This document shows, piece after piece, positions 46,929 through 57,531 of a stretch of 64,000 nt of DNA. A program made the position numbers and the translations under genes. The first letter of the stretch is position 1; every line of letters begins with the position of its first letter. The DNA is from Hermatobates lingyangjiaoensis (Eukaryota; Arthropoda; Insecta; Hemiptera; Hermatobatidae), in assembly GCA_026182355.1 (NCBI GenBank), contig JAPFBL010000222.1, forward strand, positions 959,001 through 1,023,000, in the 5' to 3' direction. The notes under the pieces are model-generated. The model saw nothing but the letters and a program-made list of their open reading frames with translations, had not been told where the DNA came from and searched no databases.

Positions 46929-47240
46929 ATAGCCTTTATCGCGGCAATCATCCATGTCATTAACACTAATATTATTTTCATAACGACGACTCTGTCGGGT
47001 GCTGCCAACTGGTGGGCACAACCTCAACTAGACAGTAAACAAGGACCCCCCCATCCTATCATAACATAACAAACCTTGAGGTAGTCTGCGCATGGGAACA
47101 GAGGTGGGGGAAGAAGGTGATTGGCTGATGAGGAGTGGGGTGGGGGGAGGGGTCCTCAATATTGGCTGAGCATGGACGGGGGTGGGGGAAGGGGGCGTGT
47201 CGCGCATGCGCAGTCCCAGAACTTATAATATTATACTACT
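46929..47240 (-). repeat. Right terminal inverted repeat
   Basis: Reverse complement of 30342-30690, ending ATACTACT directly before the CACATA duplication. The mirrored inner boundary is TAGCCTTTATCGCGGCAATC. Confidence 0.88.
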
Positions 47241-47246
47241 CACATA
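47241..47246. repeat. Target site duplication CACATA, right
   Basis: Identical to 30336-30341, directly next to the right TIR end. Confidence 0.8.
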
Positions 47247-48714
47247 ATAATTAGAATATTTCATGTAGATCTCTCAAAAATAAAATGACAGAACAGGACA
47301 GAAACTAAAAATTTCATTTCATCTACCCATATTGTGATTAAGTTAATTGAACATTTTCCATTGAGTTAGAAAGATTAACTAAGTATTCTGATAATCCGGA
47401 TAACTCCTTCAATCTTCACTCCTTGAAAATGCTTTAAAAACCTTTCTATTTTCCACACAAACAATTTATCCCAATTCAAAATAAACAGAATAAACTAGTT
47501 GTTTACAGTCTTAAACCTATGAATACAAATATTCTCCCAATTGTGATTTCAAAACCTTAGTCCTTTCTTCTACAAAGTCAGGCTGAACTAATTGACTATC
47601 ATATTTATATTAAAAATAGTCTGTTATGTTCACATACAATAAATAAATATCTATTTACACTTCTATTAACCCTCTGTATGAAATGTACCCATATAAAAAT
47701 ATTAGTTTTAGGTTTAAATTATGACATAGATTTTGTAAAGGTAATGCTTGTTTTAAGTTCACTGATTGCACTAAAATAGGTTTGAAAAATGATCCGTCTG
47801 TATATTCCGTGGTGCGTGTGAGAGAAAATATTCTATATTTTGCACAGAATACTACAAAAACCAAAGATATTTCTTTGTAATTTTATATTTAAGTTAAATC
47901 TCGCTTGATACTAAACAGCTAGTTCGGAATCAATATCAAAATATTTACGGCAGAATTTATATAAAAGAAAATAGGTTTTTGTTATATAATGAAAATCCGA
48001 CTACAATTTGAATAAAATTGATGTAGTTCTGGCTTTTTATTACATTTAATACCTCTTGGGTACGACAAAAATGTAAATTAGCCTTCAAAGTCAAAGGTCT
48101 AGAAAATTGTTAATAACAAATTGACGTTTAAAATTTTTGGTTAATTTATTATGGATATTAAACAAAAATGGTTCAAATTTCATATTTATGTTCAAATAAT
48201 AAACCTTTACATTTAGAGGTATATAATTTGTAGATAGAAATCAAAGCGTTCTATTTTTGGTAAAGCAAAATATCGTTACGTCTACCATGACTAGTACAAT
48301 TTCCTTTAAAAAGTCAAAAAAATTTTGTTATTCATAAACAAAGAACAAATCCGTATATCTGAAAATTTTGTGCATATTAGTAATATTTATAAGATTTAAA
48401 GTGATAATTGTTAGTGTTGATGGTTATTAATCCAACTGATATTTTATCTTTCGAGATTAGAGTCAGAATTTATTAATATTTTTATAAAATTTAATTGCTA
48501 AAAAAAATTGTTTTTAAATGATGTTAAAGAAATTCCTGTGAATTAACATCATCAAACTGAAAAATATTTATTTTTTTTCGGATAACTCACCCGAAAAAAA
48601 ATTGTAATCTTCATGCCACCTTTGAAGTTTGGATTCAGAGCTAACAAGAAATTAAACATGAATGCTAGTAATTTAAATCTAACAAGTTTTTAAAGTATCC
48701 CGTTCATACACACA
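47247..48714. other. AT-rich right flank, no gene seen
   Basis: AT-rich sequence between the palindromic element and the PLE cluster. No coding signature recognised. Confidence 0.5.
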
Positions 48715-48723
48715 GACGCGTAA

Positions 48724-48763
<40 letters not shown>

Positions 48764-49783
48764 CAATGGTCAAACCACAATAAGAAATGGGAAAACAAGA
48801 CTAAGATCTTTCAACCGTAACAAGCAGTCTTCGTCAGAGTCAAAAACCCAACTGAACACTAGATGCAGAAAACATCTGGTGAGGAGTTGAGAAGAGTGGG
48901 AGGGAAGAGTGGTATTTTAAAAGGGTGAAAGCACAGGAAAGGACTAATGTCCAGAAAGGGATGTTTGGGGAAACAAAGGAGTACAGTAAGAAACAGTAAA
49001 AAACTATCCGCTAGCTGTCAACCCTCTTTGAAGAGGCTATTGCCCTCGTGACGAAAGTATCAAGTTTGAAGAGACCGTTACTAATGTTTATAATATTAGA
49101 TCTATTAAATTTAATTAGAGACGATTCAATAATATTTCTTAACAACATTGATTTTTCATAGGTAATAAATTTAGCTCCTGTCCAATCAATATGATGATTT
49201 TCATTTTTTATATGCAAGAATAAGGCACTATTGTTTCCCTGTCTACTTACGTTATATTGGTGTTGTTTTACAAGTGTTTTTAATGATTTACCAGTTTGAC
49301 CAATATAAATTTTATGGCAATTTTTGCACAGAATTTTATAAATACCAGCGGACTCCAATTCGCATGGAGAGTTTTTTATTAACATATTACCCACGTTATT
49401 ACAATTAGAAAACACTATATTAAAATCAAGTTGTTTGGCTAATCTTGGAAGGGGGTCCAATGATTCGTGGTATGGCAAAACTATAGAATTTGATAATAAA
49501 AGGGGCTCTTTAGAAGTATTAGAGAAAGTTTTTTTAGCACCCTTCAAAGCTAAATCGACATAAGAAGAGGGGTATTTTAATGAAAGGGCAACTGACCTAA
49601 TGTTATTAATCTCTTCATTAAGAAATTCAGGAGAGGAAACTCTTAAAGCTCTCAAAAACATATTTCTAAAAACAGAAATTTTAACATTTTTTGGATGCGA
49701 TGAATAAAAATGAACGTATGCAAGTACATTCGTAGGTTTTCTATATACACTAAAGCGTAACTCATTAGGTAACCTATGAGTGC
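48715..49783 (-). pseudogene. PLE 3' part with GIY-YIG domain, minus strand
   Basis: 5'-truncated Penelope-like element. From about 49783 it encodes ELRFSVYRKPTNVLAYVHF and SSHPKNVK (post-RT linker). The frame continues through 49661-49011 with PRLAKQLDF, the GIY-YIG endonuclease GIYKILCKNCHKIYIGQTGK, LHIKNENHHIDW and the stop at 49011. Downstream is the 3' tail with the hammerhead-like core (complement of 48795-48850), ending at 48765 next to TA and CA repeats (48720-48763). The RT core is absent. The coding part that remains is intact. Confidence 0.85.
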
Positions 49784-50578
49784 TAAAAAAACTTTCTCTA
49801 ATACTTCTAAAGAGCCCCTTTTATTATCAAATTCTATAGTTTTGCCATACCACGAATCATTGGACCCCCTTCCAAGATTAGCCAAACAACTTGATTTTAA
49901 TATAGTGTTTTCTAATCGTAATAACGTGGGTAATATGTTAATAAAAAACTCTCCAAGCGAATTGGAGTCCGCGGTTATTTATAAAATTCCGTGCAAAAAT
50001 TGCCATAAAATTTATATTGGTCAAACTGGTAAATCATTAAAAACACGTGTAAAACAACACCAATATAACGTAAGTAGACAGGAAAACAGTAGTGCCTTAT
50101 TCTTGCATATAAAAAATGAAAATCTTCATATTGATTGGACAGGAGCTAAATTTATTACCTATGAAAAATCAATGTTGTTAAGAAATATTATTGAATCTAA
50201 TTAAATTTAATAGATCTAATATTATAAACATTAGAAACGGTCTCTTCAAACTTGATACTTTCGTCACGAGGGCAATAGCCTCTTCAAAGAGGGTTGACAG
50301 CTAGCGGATAGTTTTTTACTTTTTCTTACTGTACTCCTTTGTTTCCCCAAACATACCTTTCTGGACATTAGTCCTTTCCTGTGCTTTCACCCTTTTAAAA
50401 TACCACTCTTCCCTCCCACTCTTCTCAACTCCTCACCAGATGTTTTCTGCATCTAGTGTTCAGTTGGGTTTTTGACTCTGACGAAGACCGCTTGTTACGG
50501 TTGAAAGATCTTAGTCTTGTTTTCCCATTTCTTATTGTGGTTTGATCATTGATTGTTGTTTCACGTGTTTATGTGAAA

Positions 50579-50585
<7 letters not shown>
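49776..50585 (+). pseudogene. PLE 3' part with GIY-YIG domain, plus strand
   Basis: Second copy in opposite orientation, joined to the first at GGTAACC (about 49770-49776), starting shorter at AKKTFSNTSKEPLL. It encodes the same GIY-YIG domain (VIYKIPCKNCHKIYIGQTGK) with GIY changed to VIY, and ends at 50204 by a small change near the C-terminus. Its tail runs to 50580 with the core at about 50474-50520, then a TA array (50585-50622). It is very similar to the minus copy, so both are young or arose together. Confidence 0.85.
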
Positions 50586-50622
<37 letters not shown>

Positions 50623-50624
<2 letters not shown>

Positions 50625-50850
50625 TATACTTTGGGAGCAGACCTTCTTTTAAACATTTATCATTAAATAACTTGCCAATTTTAAGTCTAGTATGTTTCTT
50701 ACATACCTTCTCGATTTTTCTTATATTATTCCTCCATCTTTCCGGTACCATATAAATCAACTCACCGAATGATTTTTTTATATTTCTATTTTCCATATTT
50801 ACACAGAGCGGACGTTTCGGTCTACACTGACCATTATCAAGGAAATTTTT
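50623..50850 (-). pseudogene. PLE N-terminal fragment plus foreign tail
   Basis: The minus strand encodes VPERWRNNIRKIEKVCKKHT, then GKLFNDKCLKEGLLPKYTNI (50796-50610), resembling the N-terminal region of PLE proteins that ends LP.YT. Just upstream (50803-50845, minus) lies CTTGATAATGGTC..GACCGAAACGTCC, another hammerhead-like tail core. A second relic of the same arrangement is at 52345-52530. Confidence 0.55.
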
Positions 50851-51085
50851 TTACAATATTTTTACAATTCATAATAAAATACTTATTTACATTAACAATC
50901 ATTTCGCTTCATTCAAATATAACTAATAAAATACACTTTTCCAATTTACAATCTACCTTATAAACCTAAACATAAACTTGTATTAACAGGTTTGTTTCTA
51001 AATACTCTACATGAATTTTACACAACATTACTTAATTCACTAATAGTTATTATGTCTTTTTCACGTATTTAACTTTTAAATTCTG

Positions 51086-51340
51086 GAAAAACAATTGGCT
51101 TTATCGTTAAGGTCAGCTTCTTTTCCTTTATACATAACCATTCAATTATATGCAGGCCTTGTATGGTTCTTATCTCGATATAATACTTCGATGTTGTCTT
51201 CCACTGTTTTTCTATTTAGCTTGCTTTTATGTAATATCATTGTGTGTTCTTTAGATGCTCCGGCTGCGAGGTGCATGGTAAGTCTGCGTAAAAGTGTTGT
51301 CGTCATAGAACCAATGTAGGTCGATTTTATTTATATATTA
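51086..51340 (-). pseudogene. PLE GIY-YIG C-terminal fragment, second family
   Basis: Minus-strand frame TYIGSMTTTLLRRLTMHLAA then GASKEHTM..., the YIG half of a GIY-YIG domain with the RRL.MHL.AGA signature of another PLE family. It ends RPAYN and a stop near 51150. The plus fragment at 51745-52051 belongs to the same family. Confidence 0.6.
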
Positions 51341-51682
51341 TATATAAAGCTTACACAATTCAGGGGAGATTAGATTCTGATTTAACTGGCACAATTTTAT
51401 TGTATTTTAGACGTTCATTGCTGTTTCACGTCTTTATTGTGAACGTTTGATATATATATATATATATAAAGATTTCACATAAACACGTGAAACAACAATC
51501 AATGATCAAACCACAATAAGAAATGGGAAAACAAGACTAAGATCTTTCAACCGTAACAGGCGGTCTTCGTCAGAGTCAAAAACCCAACAGTTGGGTTTTT
51601 GACTCTGACGAAGACCGCTTGTTACGGTTGAAAGATCTTAGTCTTGTTTTCCCATTTCTTATTGTGGTTTGATCATTGATTA
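51341..51682. repeat. Palindromic PLE tail pair, family A
   Basis: After a TA array (51449-51467), two complete tails meet at CCCAACAGTTGGG (about 51592). The right half shows the ribozyme-like parts clearly: GACT 51601-51604, CTGACGA 51605-51611, GAAA about 51630-51633, GATC loop, TT, AGTC 51640-51643. Confidence 0.8.
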
Positions 51683-51744
51683 TATATATATTTTTTATTT
51701 ATTTATTTACTCTTCTTTATATAATCTAGGAGGTGTCAGACATC

Positions 51745-52051
51745 GACCACACTCTCACGACGACTGACAATGCACTTGCAAGCAGGAGCCATCGCTAGAC
51801 ACACCTCCGAGGAACATGGAAGAAAACTCACCCGCCAGGACCTTGTTCAAAACACCATCATTTTAAAGAAAATTTATGATCCAGCCAGACTGCAAATATA
51901 TGAAGCCATGAAAATCATGAAGCACAACCCATTAATTAATCGTCAACACACGGGGGTTTCACGCACACTGCAGCTACTAGGTGACCAACCACCAGCTACT
52001 CGCCAAGCCGACACTCAGTCACCACCCAGTATTCAGACCAGCAACACCTAA
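51745..52051 (+). pseudogene. PLE GIY-YIG C-terminal fragment with open frame
   Basis: Encodes TLSRRLTMHLQAGAIARHTS, LTRQDLVQNTIILKK, RLQIYEAMKIMKHNPLINRQ and a Pro/Thr/Gln-rich tail, stop at 52049-52051. This is the usual end of GIY-YIG domains in PLEs (RL.I.EA..I....P.IN.Q). The GIY half is lost. Flanked by TA/T-rich sequence and by GAGGTGTC / CACCTCC-like ends near 51729 and 52111, which may be an inverted boundary. Confidence 0.65.
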
Positions 52052-52121
52052 GACATGTATATGAGACAAAATGTCGTAGGAAGAATCAGAATGAAGAAAA
52101 ATAAGCTCTGACACCTCCTAG

Positions 52122-52122
<1 letters not shown>

Positions 52123-52161
<39 letters not shown>

Positions 52162-52725
52162 TCAAACCACAAAATGAAATGTGAAAAAAAGACTAAGATC
52201 ATTCAACCGTAAAAAGCGCCCTTCGTCAAAGTGAAAGCACAATTCTGACTAATACCACTTATTACGGTTGAAATATCTTACTCTGTTTTCCCATTTCATA
52301 GTGTGGTTTTATCATTGATTGTTATTTCACGTGTTTATGATTAATATCATTAAATAACTTGCCAACTTTAAGTTTAGTATGTTTCTTAAATACCTTCCCG
52401 AGTTTTCTTATTTTATTCCTCCATCTCTCTCATCTCTCCCAACCCACTGAATTTTTATTTTCCATATTTACATACAACCGACGTTTTGGTCTATATTGAT
52501 GTTTAAAAGAAGGTCTGCTACCAAGTATACCAATATATATATATATATATATATAAAGATTTCACATAAACACGTGAAACAACAATCAATGATTAAACCA
52601 CAATAAGACCAACTGAGTTGGGTTTTTGACTCTGACGAAGACCGCTTGTTACGGTTGAAAGATCTTAGTCTTGTTTTCCCATTCTTATTGTGGTTTAATC
52701 ATTATATATATATATATATATATAC
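52123..52725. repeat. PLE tail cluster between TA arrays
   Basis: Divergent family A tail pair (52157-52345), then a minus-strand relic of a PLE N-terminal fragment (52345-52530, sharing AACTTGCCAA, CTCCATC and GAAGGTCTGCTACCAAGTAT with 50630-50850), then a tail pair with most of one half deleted (52553-52703). TA arrays at 52123-52156, 52533-52554 and 52704-52725 separate them. Confidence 0.65.
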
Positions 52726-52727
52726 AA

Positions 52728-52975
52728 TAATCAAACCACAAAATGAAAAGGGAAAAAAGACTCGGATTTTTCAACTGTAACAAACAGTTTTCGTCAGGGT
52801 CAAAAATTTAACATTAGCGCTCTGACGAGGACCGCTTGTTACGGTTAATAATTTTTTTTTTATTTTTATTATTATTATTTTATTATTATTATTATTATTT
52901 TATTATTATTATTTTTTTTTATTATTATTATTTCGTATTTTATATATTTTTTATCTTGTTTTCTAAATAAATAAT
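52728..52975. repeat. Degenerate PLE tail pair and ATT-rich tract
   Basis: A decayed family A pair (52728-52850) keeps GACGAGGACCGCTTGTTACGG in its right half, followed by a T/ATT-rich low-complexity tract (52852-52930). Confidence 0.6.
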
Positions 52976-53204
52976 GGAGGGATTTCTATTTTTCCTCTCC
53001 TCCGCTGGGGGGCAGCATTGCGGTGGTTCCACGAGTTACTCTGGAGGCCAGTAGCAGTTTGCTTCTCAACGCGAGTACTTCGCACTTCTTCCCGATGACG
53101 ACGGATGTCGAAATATCGAAGTGAGTTCTGTAGTGTCTTTCTGTGTTCTTTTCTATGTGTTAAAGTGTTTATTGTCCACACGGACCTTTCATTTTATTCG
53201 AAGT

Positions 53205-53236
<32 letters not shown>

Positions 53237-53240
53237 GTAT
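52976..53240 (+). repeat. PLE-like tail, family D3
   Basis: Contains CACTTCTTCCCGATGACGAC, then GGATGTCGAAATATCGAAGT, ending in GTCCACACGGACC and TTTCATTTTATTCG before a TA array (53203-53236). The same family as 17043-17233. The core reads CCGATGA rather than CTGATGA. Confidence 0.6.
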
Positions 53241-53997
53241 ATACAAAGTAAACGTGATTGAGAAAATGAGAGAGATAATTACTTTATAATTTTTTGTTTT
53301 AAAATAGTAAAATATTAAACTAAACATGATTTTCAAGTCGATATTTACACGTGAATTTAGAAAAGTAGGAAAAATTGATAAATATATTTTTTACACAATA
53401 ACAATTATAAATATCAACATGCTATTAATAGATTAAATTATTTGTCTAATATTTTATGAAATATAATAAATAATTATTAAGGTTATAACAACACTTTTTG
53501 TAAGGGTTTAAATAAAAACAGTCCCTAACATTTGAAGAGTATGAGTATTAAAATATATGTTTAAGTAGTTATATTAAGAGAGATTTTTCTGTATAAGTTG
53601 TTAAAATAAATAATTTATGTTATGATTTCTTTTACAACAGCAACTTGTTAATATTGATACCAAACAAAGAATTGAGAATCAATTCAAGTGGTTAAGAGCG
53701 TGCTTTTTGGCTTTTAGGAATGTTTTAAATTGTTCCAGTGGAATTAGTGACAAACCTCCATTTGAGATTCGGCACTCATTAATGCAGCAGTATCGTCATT
53801 AACTTGTTCGTCATTTACATTGCAGGCAAATAGTTTATCTTTTTCTTTGCTTCTAACCATACAATTCGCTAAAACCATTAATATAATTATATTTTTCAAT
53901 TGCATAACATCAGTATAAAAATTGTTATCTTTTAAAGCCTCACTCTCAACTCTGACTTTATCATCAAAAATTTTATTTCATTGCGAAAGAAACACTT
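53241..53997. other. AT-rich, no gene seen
   Basis: AT-rich sequence between TA arrays, no recognised coding region. Confidence 0.5.
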
Positions 53998-54514
53998 ATA
54001 TATATATATATATATATATAAAGATTTCACATAAACACGTGAAATAACAATCAATGATCAAACCACAATAAGAAATGGGAAAACAAGACTAAGATCTTTC
54101 AACCGTAACAAGCGGTCTTCGTCAGAGTCAAAAACCCGTGAGTCGATGAATACCATGTGCGATACCTTCTCCAATTTATGTCATCTTTTTCCTTGCTTCG
54201 TCTCTGTAGTGAAAAATTGTTTGTCTAGCTTAACAAAGGCCCATAAATTAAAACTAAAATTAAAATTTTTAAATAATTGTTTTAGTGAAAAGGTAATACC
54301 TAAATCTCTTATCCTGAATGTTTGCTAAATATTTGTGAAGGCCCTTTTGATAATTTTCATTCTTTGTTGCTAAAAAAACATATTTATTTGTGCCGGAGTG
54401 ATGTGAGTTGGGTTTTTGACTCTGAAGAAGACCGCTTGTTACGGTTGAAAGATCTTAGTCTTGTTTTCTCATTTCTTATTGTGGTTTGTTCATTGATATA
54501 TATATATATATATA
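53998..54514 (+). pseudogene. Internally deleted PLE, family A, with both tails
   Basis: An inverted tail at 54019-54138, then a segment encoding HKLKLKLKFLNNCFSEKVIP (54222-54290), which resembles the early PLE N-terminal region (FL..C....IPK), then a normal plus tail at 54405-54497. Most of the ORF including RT and GIY-YIG is missing. It shows which ORF start belongs to the family A tails. TA arrays flank it. Confidence 0.6.
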
Positions 54515-54677
54515 GGTGTATAATGTAATCAGGATTCGGTCAATTCTCCAGGATCAAAATCAAACTCTCAATGCCGACGTTTCGTCGACATTGACGACGG
54601 CATTGAGAGTTTGGTTTTGATCCTGGAAAATTGACCGAATCCCGATTACATTATACACCTATTCTATCCAACGGTTG

Positions 54678-54720
<43 letters not shown>
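54512..54720. repeat. Fold-back palindrome, family F
   Basis: AGGTGTATAATGTAATC and its complement end a palindrome with GGTCAATT inside and a centre around ACGTTTCGTCGACATTGACG. Related to 8125-8527. Followed by a TA array (54676-54719). Confidence 0.7.
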
Positions 54721-54723
<3 letters not shown>

Positions 54724-54950
54724 CAGTTCAGAATTGAAGATAGGTAGCACAGAAAGTAAAAGAAACACACTTACAGACTCAAATTTTCGGGTATTTAAGA
54801 AATTGTATTAAATTTATCAGAAGCTTCTGCATTGAATAATCGCTTGCTGGTAGCCTCCAATTTGCGTACTATCCTTATGCTGAGTTGGACGCTACCAGCA
54901 AGGGGTTAGTCAATACAGAGGCTTCTCATAAATTTAATACATTTTTTTAA
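54721..54950. repeat. Fold-back element, unnamed family
   Basis: Inverted arms GTATTAAATTTATCAGAAGC (54806) ... GCTTGCTGGTAGC and GCTACCAGCAAG ... AAATTTAATAC (about 54890-54941), with a spacer of about 35 bp. No protein. Confidence 0.6.
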
Positions 54951-54978
54951 AAGATGATTGGCTACCTACTTACACTAA

Positions 54979-54986
54979 TACACACA

Positions 54987-55070
<84 letters not shown>

Positions 55071-55096
55071 TGTGAGTGTGTGTGTGTGTGTGTGTA
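54979..55096. repeat. Compound CA/TA/TG microsatellite
   Basis: CA repeats, TA repeats (55028-55068), then TG repeats; self-complementary as a whole, so it can fold on itself. Confidence 0.9.
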
Positions 55097-55097
55097 T

Positions 55098-55335
55098 GAT
55101 ATCAAACCACAATATGAAATGGGAAACAAGACTAGGATATTTCAACCATAACAAGTGGTCAGAGTCAGAAACCCAACTGGATTTTTTGACTCCAGTTGGG
55201 TTTTTGACTCTGACGAAGACCGCTTGTTACGGTTGAAAGATCTTAATCTTGTTTTTCCATTTCATATTGTGGTTTGATCATTGATTGTTATTTCTCGTGT
55301 TTATGTGAAATCCTTTTATATATATATATATATGG
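55098..55335. repeat. PLE tail pair, family A
   Basis: A divergent left half and an intact right half (GACTCTGACGAAGACCGC at about 55206), joined at AACTGGATTTTTTGACTCCA. Ends at a TA array (55316-55334). Confidence 0.75.
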
Positions 55336-56299
55336 AATTGAAATATGCAGCAGCTTCTGCATTCATACAAAGACTCAGCTTACTGGAAGCCAAACAAACA
55401 TAAAACAAGGCATTAATCCATACGAAAAGTGCAGTAGATGTTAAGAGGAATGGGAAAATATTATTGTTAAGTAAAGTTGAGTGTTGGCCACTACAGATTA
55501 TTGCAGCTGTTTTTCAGCAACTATCTAAACGTTTTCTAGATTTAATGCTTCTGTTATCTCCTGCCCATCAGAGAACAACGTGTTCAAATCTCGCAGTCCC
55601 ATAACACACGTTGTTTTACTGTTTTAATACATTCACTCTATCTGTTTTTATCTTTAGTTTATATTTTTATCTGTTACTTCCTTTGTATTACTAATTTTGT
55701 TTACTCATTTTTTCATTCTGCTAAGTATTACACTTTTCAGTTATTTTAAGCATATTTTATTATTCTTACTAATTAAATTTTTAAATCCATTTATCTAATA
55801 TTTTCTCCTTACACCTAATTAAACTCTTGGATTTATTGACACTCAAACATTTTTACTCATTTAACAATTATTACAATTTATTTTTTATGTATTTTTATAT
55901 ACTAACTTTGTATGCATACTATCTATTATTTTGTACATCTATTAATACATGTAATGATATCTCCAATACATACCACCACTCAAATACCTCTTATTTGTTT
56001 GGTTTTTTAAATCTTTCATTTATTTAAACTTTGTATACCTATTTCTTTATTTGTTTATATCGTTCCCTTTAGACAAATTTATAGTTATTATGTTCATAAG
56101 TCATGCTCTTTGGGCCACTATTGTACTAATTTTTATCATATTAATGATGATTCTGAATACCAAAACTCAGATTGATATGAGTACACAAAAACTATATTCT
56201 AAATTAACCACAAAGACTCACTGTAATTCTTTGGCATCACTCATTATCAGACAATGATTATTATAGTTGGAGGCACAAAATACGAATATCAAAAGTCAT
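55336..56299. other. No gene seen; repeat-X end relic
   Basis: Near 55469 TTAAGTAAAGTTGAGTGTTGGCC resembles the end of dispersed repeat X. The rest is T-rich without recognised genes. Confidence 0.45.
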
Positions 56300-57140
56300 A
56301 AACATTTCTTCTTGATGAAAATGAGTGTTTTTCCTTTTATACTGGCTAAATATAGTAAATTAGAAGGATTAATGTCGTTTGTAAAAAATTGGGGATTGAG
56401 CGACTTAAAAACTAATATTTTGATATTAATAAAGTTTTTTCTATTCATAATAACGTCGATAATACATTAATTAAAAACTCTCCCAGGGAACTGCTGTGCA
56501 ATGGTTTTATATAATCCTGTGTTAAGGTTGTCATAAAATTTATATTGGTAAATTAGTAATTTACCAAAGTTATATTGGTAATTGATATAGTTTGTCAGAC
56601 CGGTAAATCATTAAAAACACATTACAAACAACACCAATACAAAGTAACTAGACAAAAAACAAAGTAGCGCATTATTCTTGCATATAAATAAGGAAAATCA
56701 TGATTTTATTGGACAGAAGCTAAAATGATGACATATGAAAAATCGGTGTTTTTAAGAAATATTATCGAATCCTCTTTGATTGAGTTTAAAAGATCAAATA
56801 CGATAAAAGTGTTTTATTTAAGTTTGACCAGGACAATATTTTGTTGTGTTGACGATGGCAATAACATTGTCTAGGAGGGTTGACAGTTAGTAGATAGTTT
56901 TTTTCATATTTCTTCTTAAACTCCTTTATTTACCCTGACATTCCTTCCCATGTTCTTTGTTCTCTTTCAGCACATCACACTCATGAAAATGCTTCCACTT
57001 TTCTCAGCCCCACAGCGGATGTTTCTACATCACTTATTTCGGTATCAGATTAGATATTGACAAGGACCGCCTGTTACTGTTGAATGATGTTAGTCTTTTT
57101 TCTGATTGGTTATTGTGGATTTAACGTTGATATATAAATA
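56300..57140 (+). pseudogene. Decayed PLE 3' part with GIY-YIG relic
   Basis: The sequence in other frames corresponds to FSIHNNVDNTLIKNSPREL and to the GIY-YIG block. The latter is disrupted by a short internal duplication (TTATATTGGTAA repeated at about 56535-56580). QTGKSLKTHYKQHQYKVTR is readable near 56600, then a relic of the tail with GGACCGCCTGTTACTGTTGA near 57062. Older than the 48715-50585 copies. Confidence 0.7.
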
Positions 57141-57280
57141 TTTAAGCAAAATGAGACCATCAAGAACAACTGCACATAAAATTTTTCAAAAATATACATG
57201 CCACAGTAGATGTGGAATTATTCATAGGATTATGCTAGTTATTCCTTTATTCGCTTTACACTGTAATTTATATATATATC

Positions 57281-57496
57281 AATGATCAAACCACAATAAG
57301 AAAATGGGAAAACAAGACTAAGATCTTTCAACCGTAACCAGCGGTCTTCGTCAGAGTCAAAAACCCAACTATATATCAGTTGGGTTTTTGACTCTGACGA
57401 AGACCGATGGTTACGGTTGAAAGATTTTAGTCTTGTTTTCCCATTTTCTTATTGTGGTTTGATCATTGATTTTTATTTCACGTGTTTATGTGAAAT

Positions 57497-57530
<34 letters not shown>
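57281..57530. repeat. Palindromic PLE tail pair, family A
   Basis: Two full tails with compensating changes (ACCAGCGG on the left and CCGATGGTTACGG on the right), separated by CCCAACTATATATCAGTTGGG. Followed by a TA array (57500-57528). Confidence 0.8.

Positions 57531-57531
<1 letters not shown>

Larger units (their letters stand above)
30342..47240. mobile_element. Palindromic Polinton/Maverick-like element, 16.9 kb
   Basis: The ends are inverted repeats beginning AGTAGTATA, followed by TTATAAGTTCTGGGACTGCG on both sides, inside a 6-bp duplication (CACATA). The interior is an inverted duplication: 32700-38926 mirrors 39052-46490 around a 125-bp spacer. Each arm carries a 98-aa gene, a protein-primed polB, a 180-aa gene, a DFQGF-type gene and a DFQGF-BIR gene. 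The spacer encodes a capsid-like C-terminus. No integrase, packaging ATPase, protease or complete capsid gene is seen. It is therefore a defective, symmetric derivative that must have been integrated in trans or before the loss. The arms differ by point changes, frameshifts, a 0.8 kb deletion (left), a mariner (left) and different tandem repeats. Confidence 0.85.

Noticed and set aside
30342..47240. Palindrome as a simple assembly artefact
   Set aside because: The arms differ by many substitutions, a mariner, a deletion and distinct tandem arrays, and both ends share a target duplication. A false hairpin would give identical arms. Reads are still needed to confirm.
30342..47240. Two separate Polinton insertions in opposite orientation
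   Set aside because: Only one pair of outer TIRs and one duplication exist. The centre has no TIRs, only a capsid-gene remnant.
55560..55605. tRNA-like B box (GTTCAAATC)
   Set aside because: No A box at the right distance and no acceptor stem, so neither a tRNA gene nor a clear SINE.
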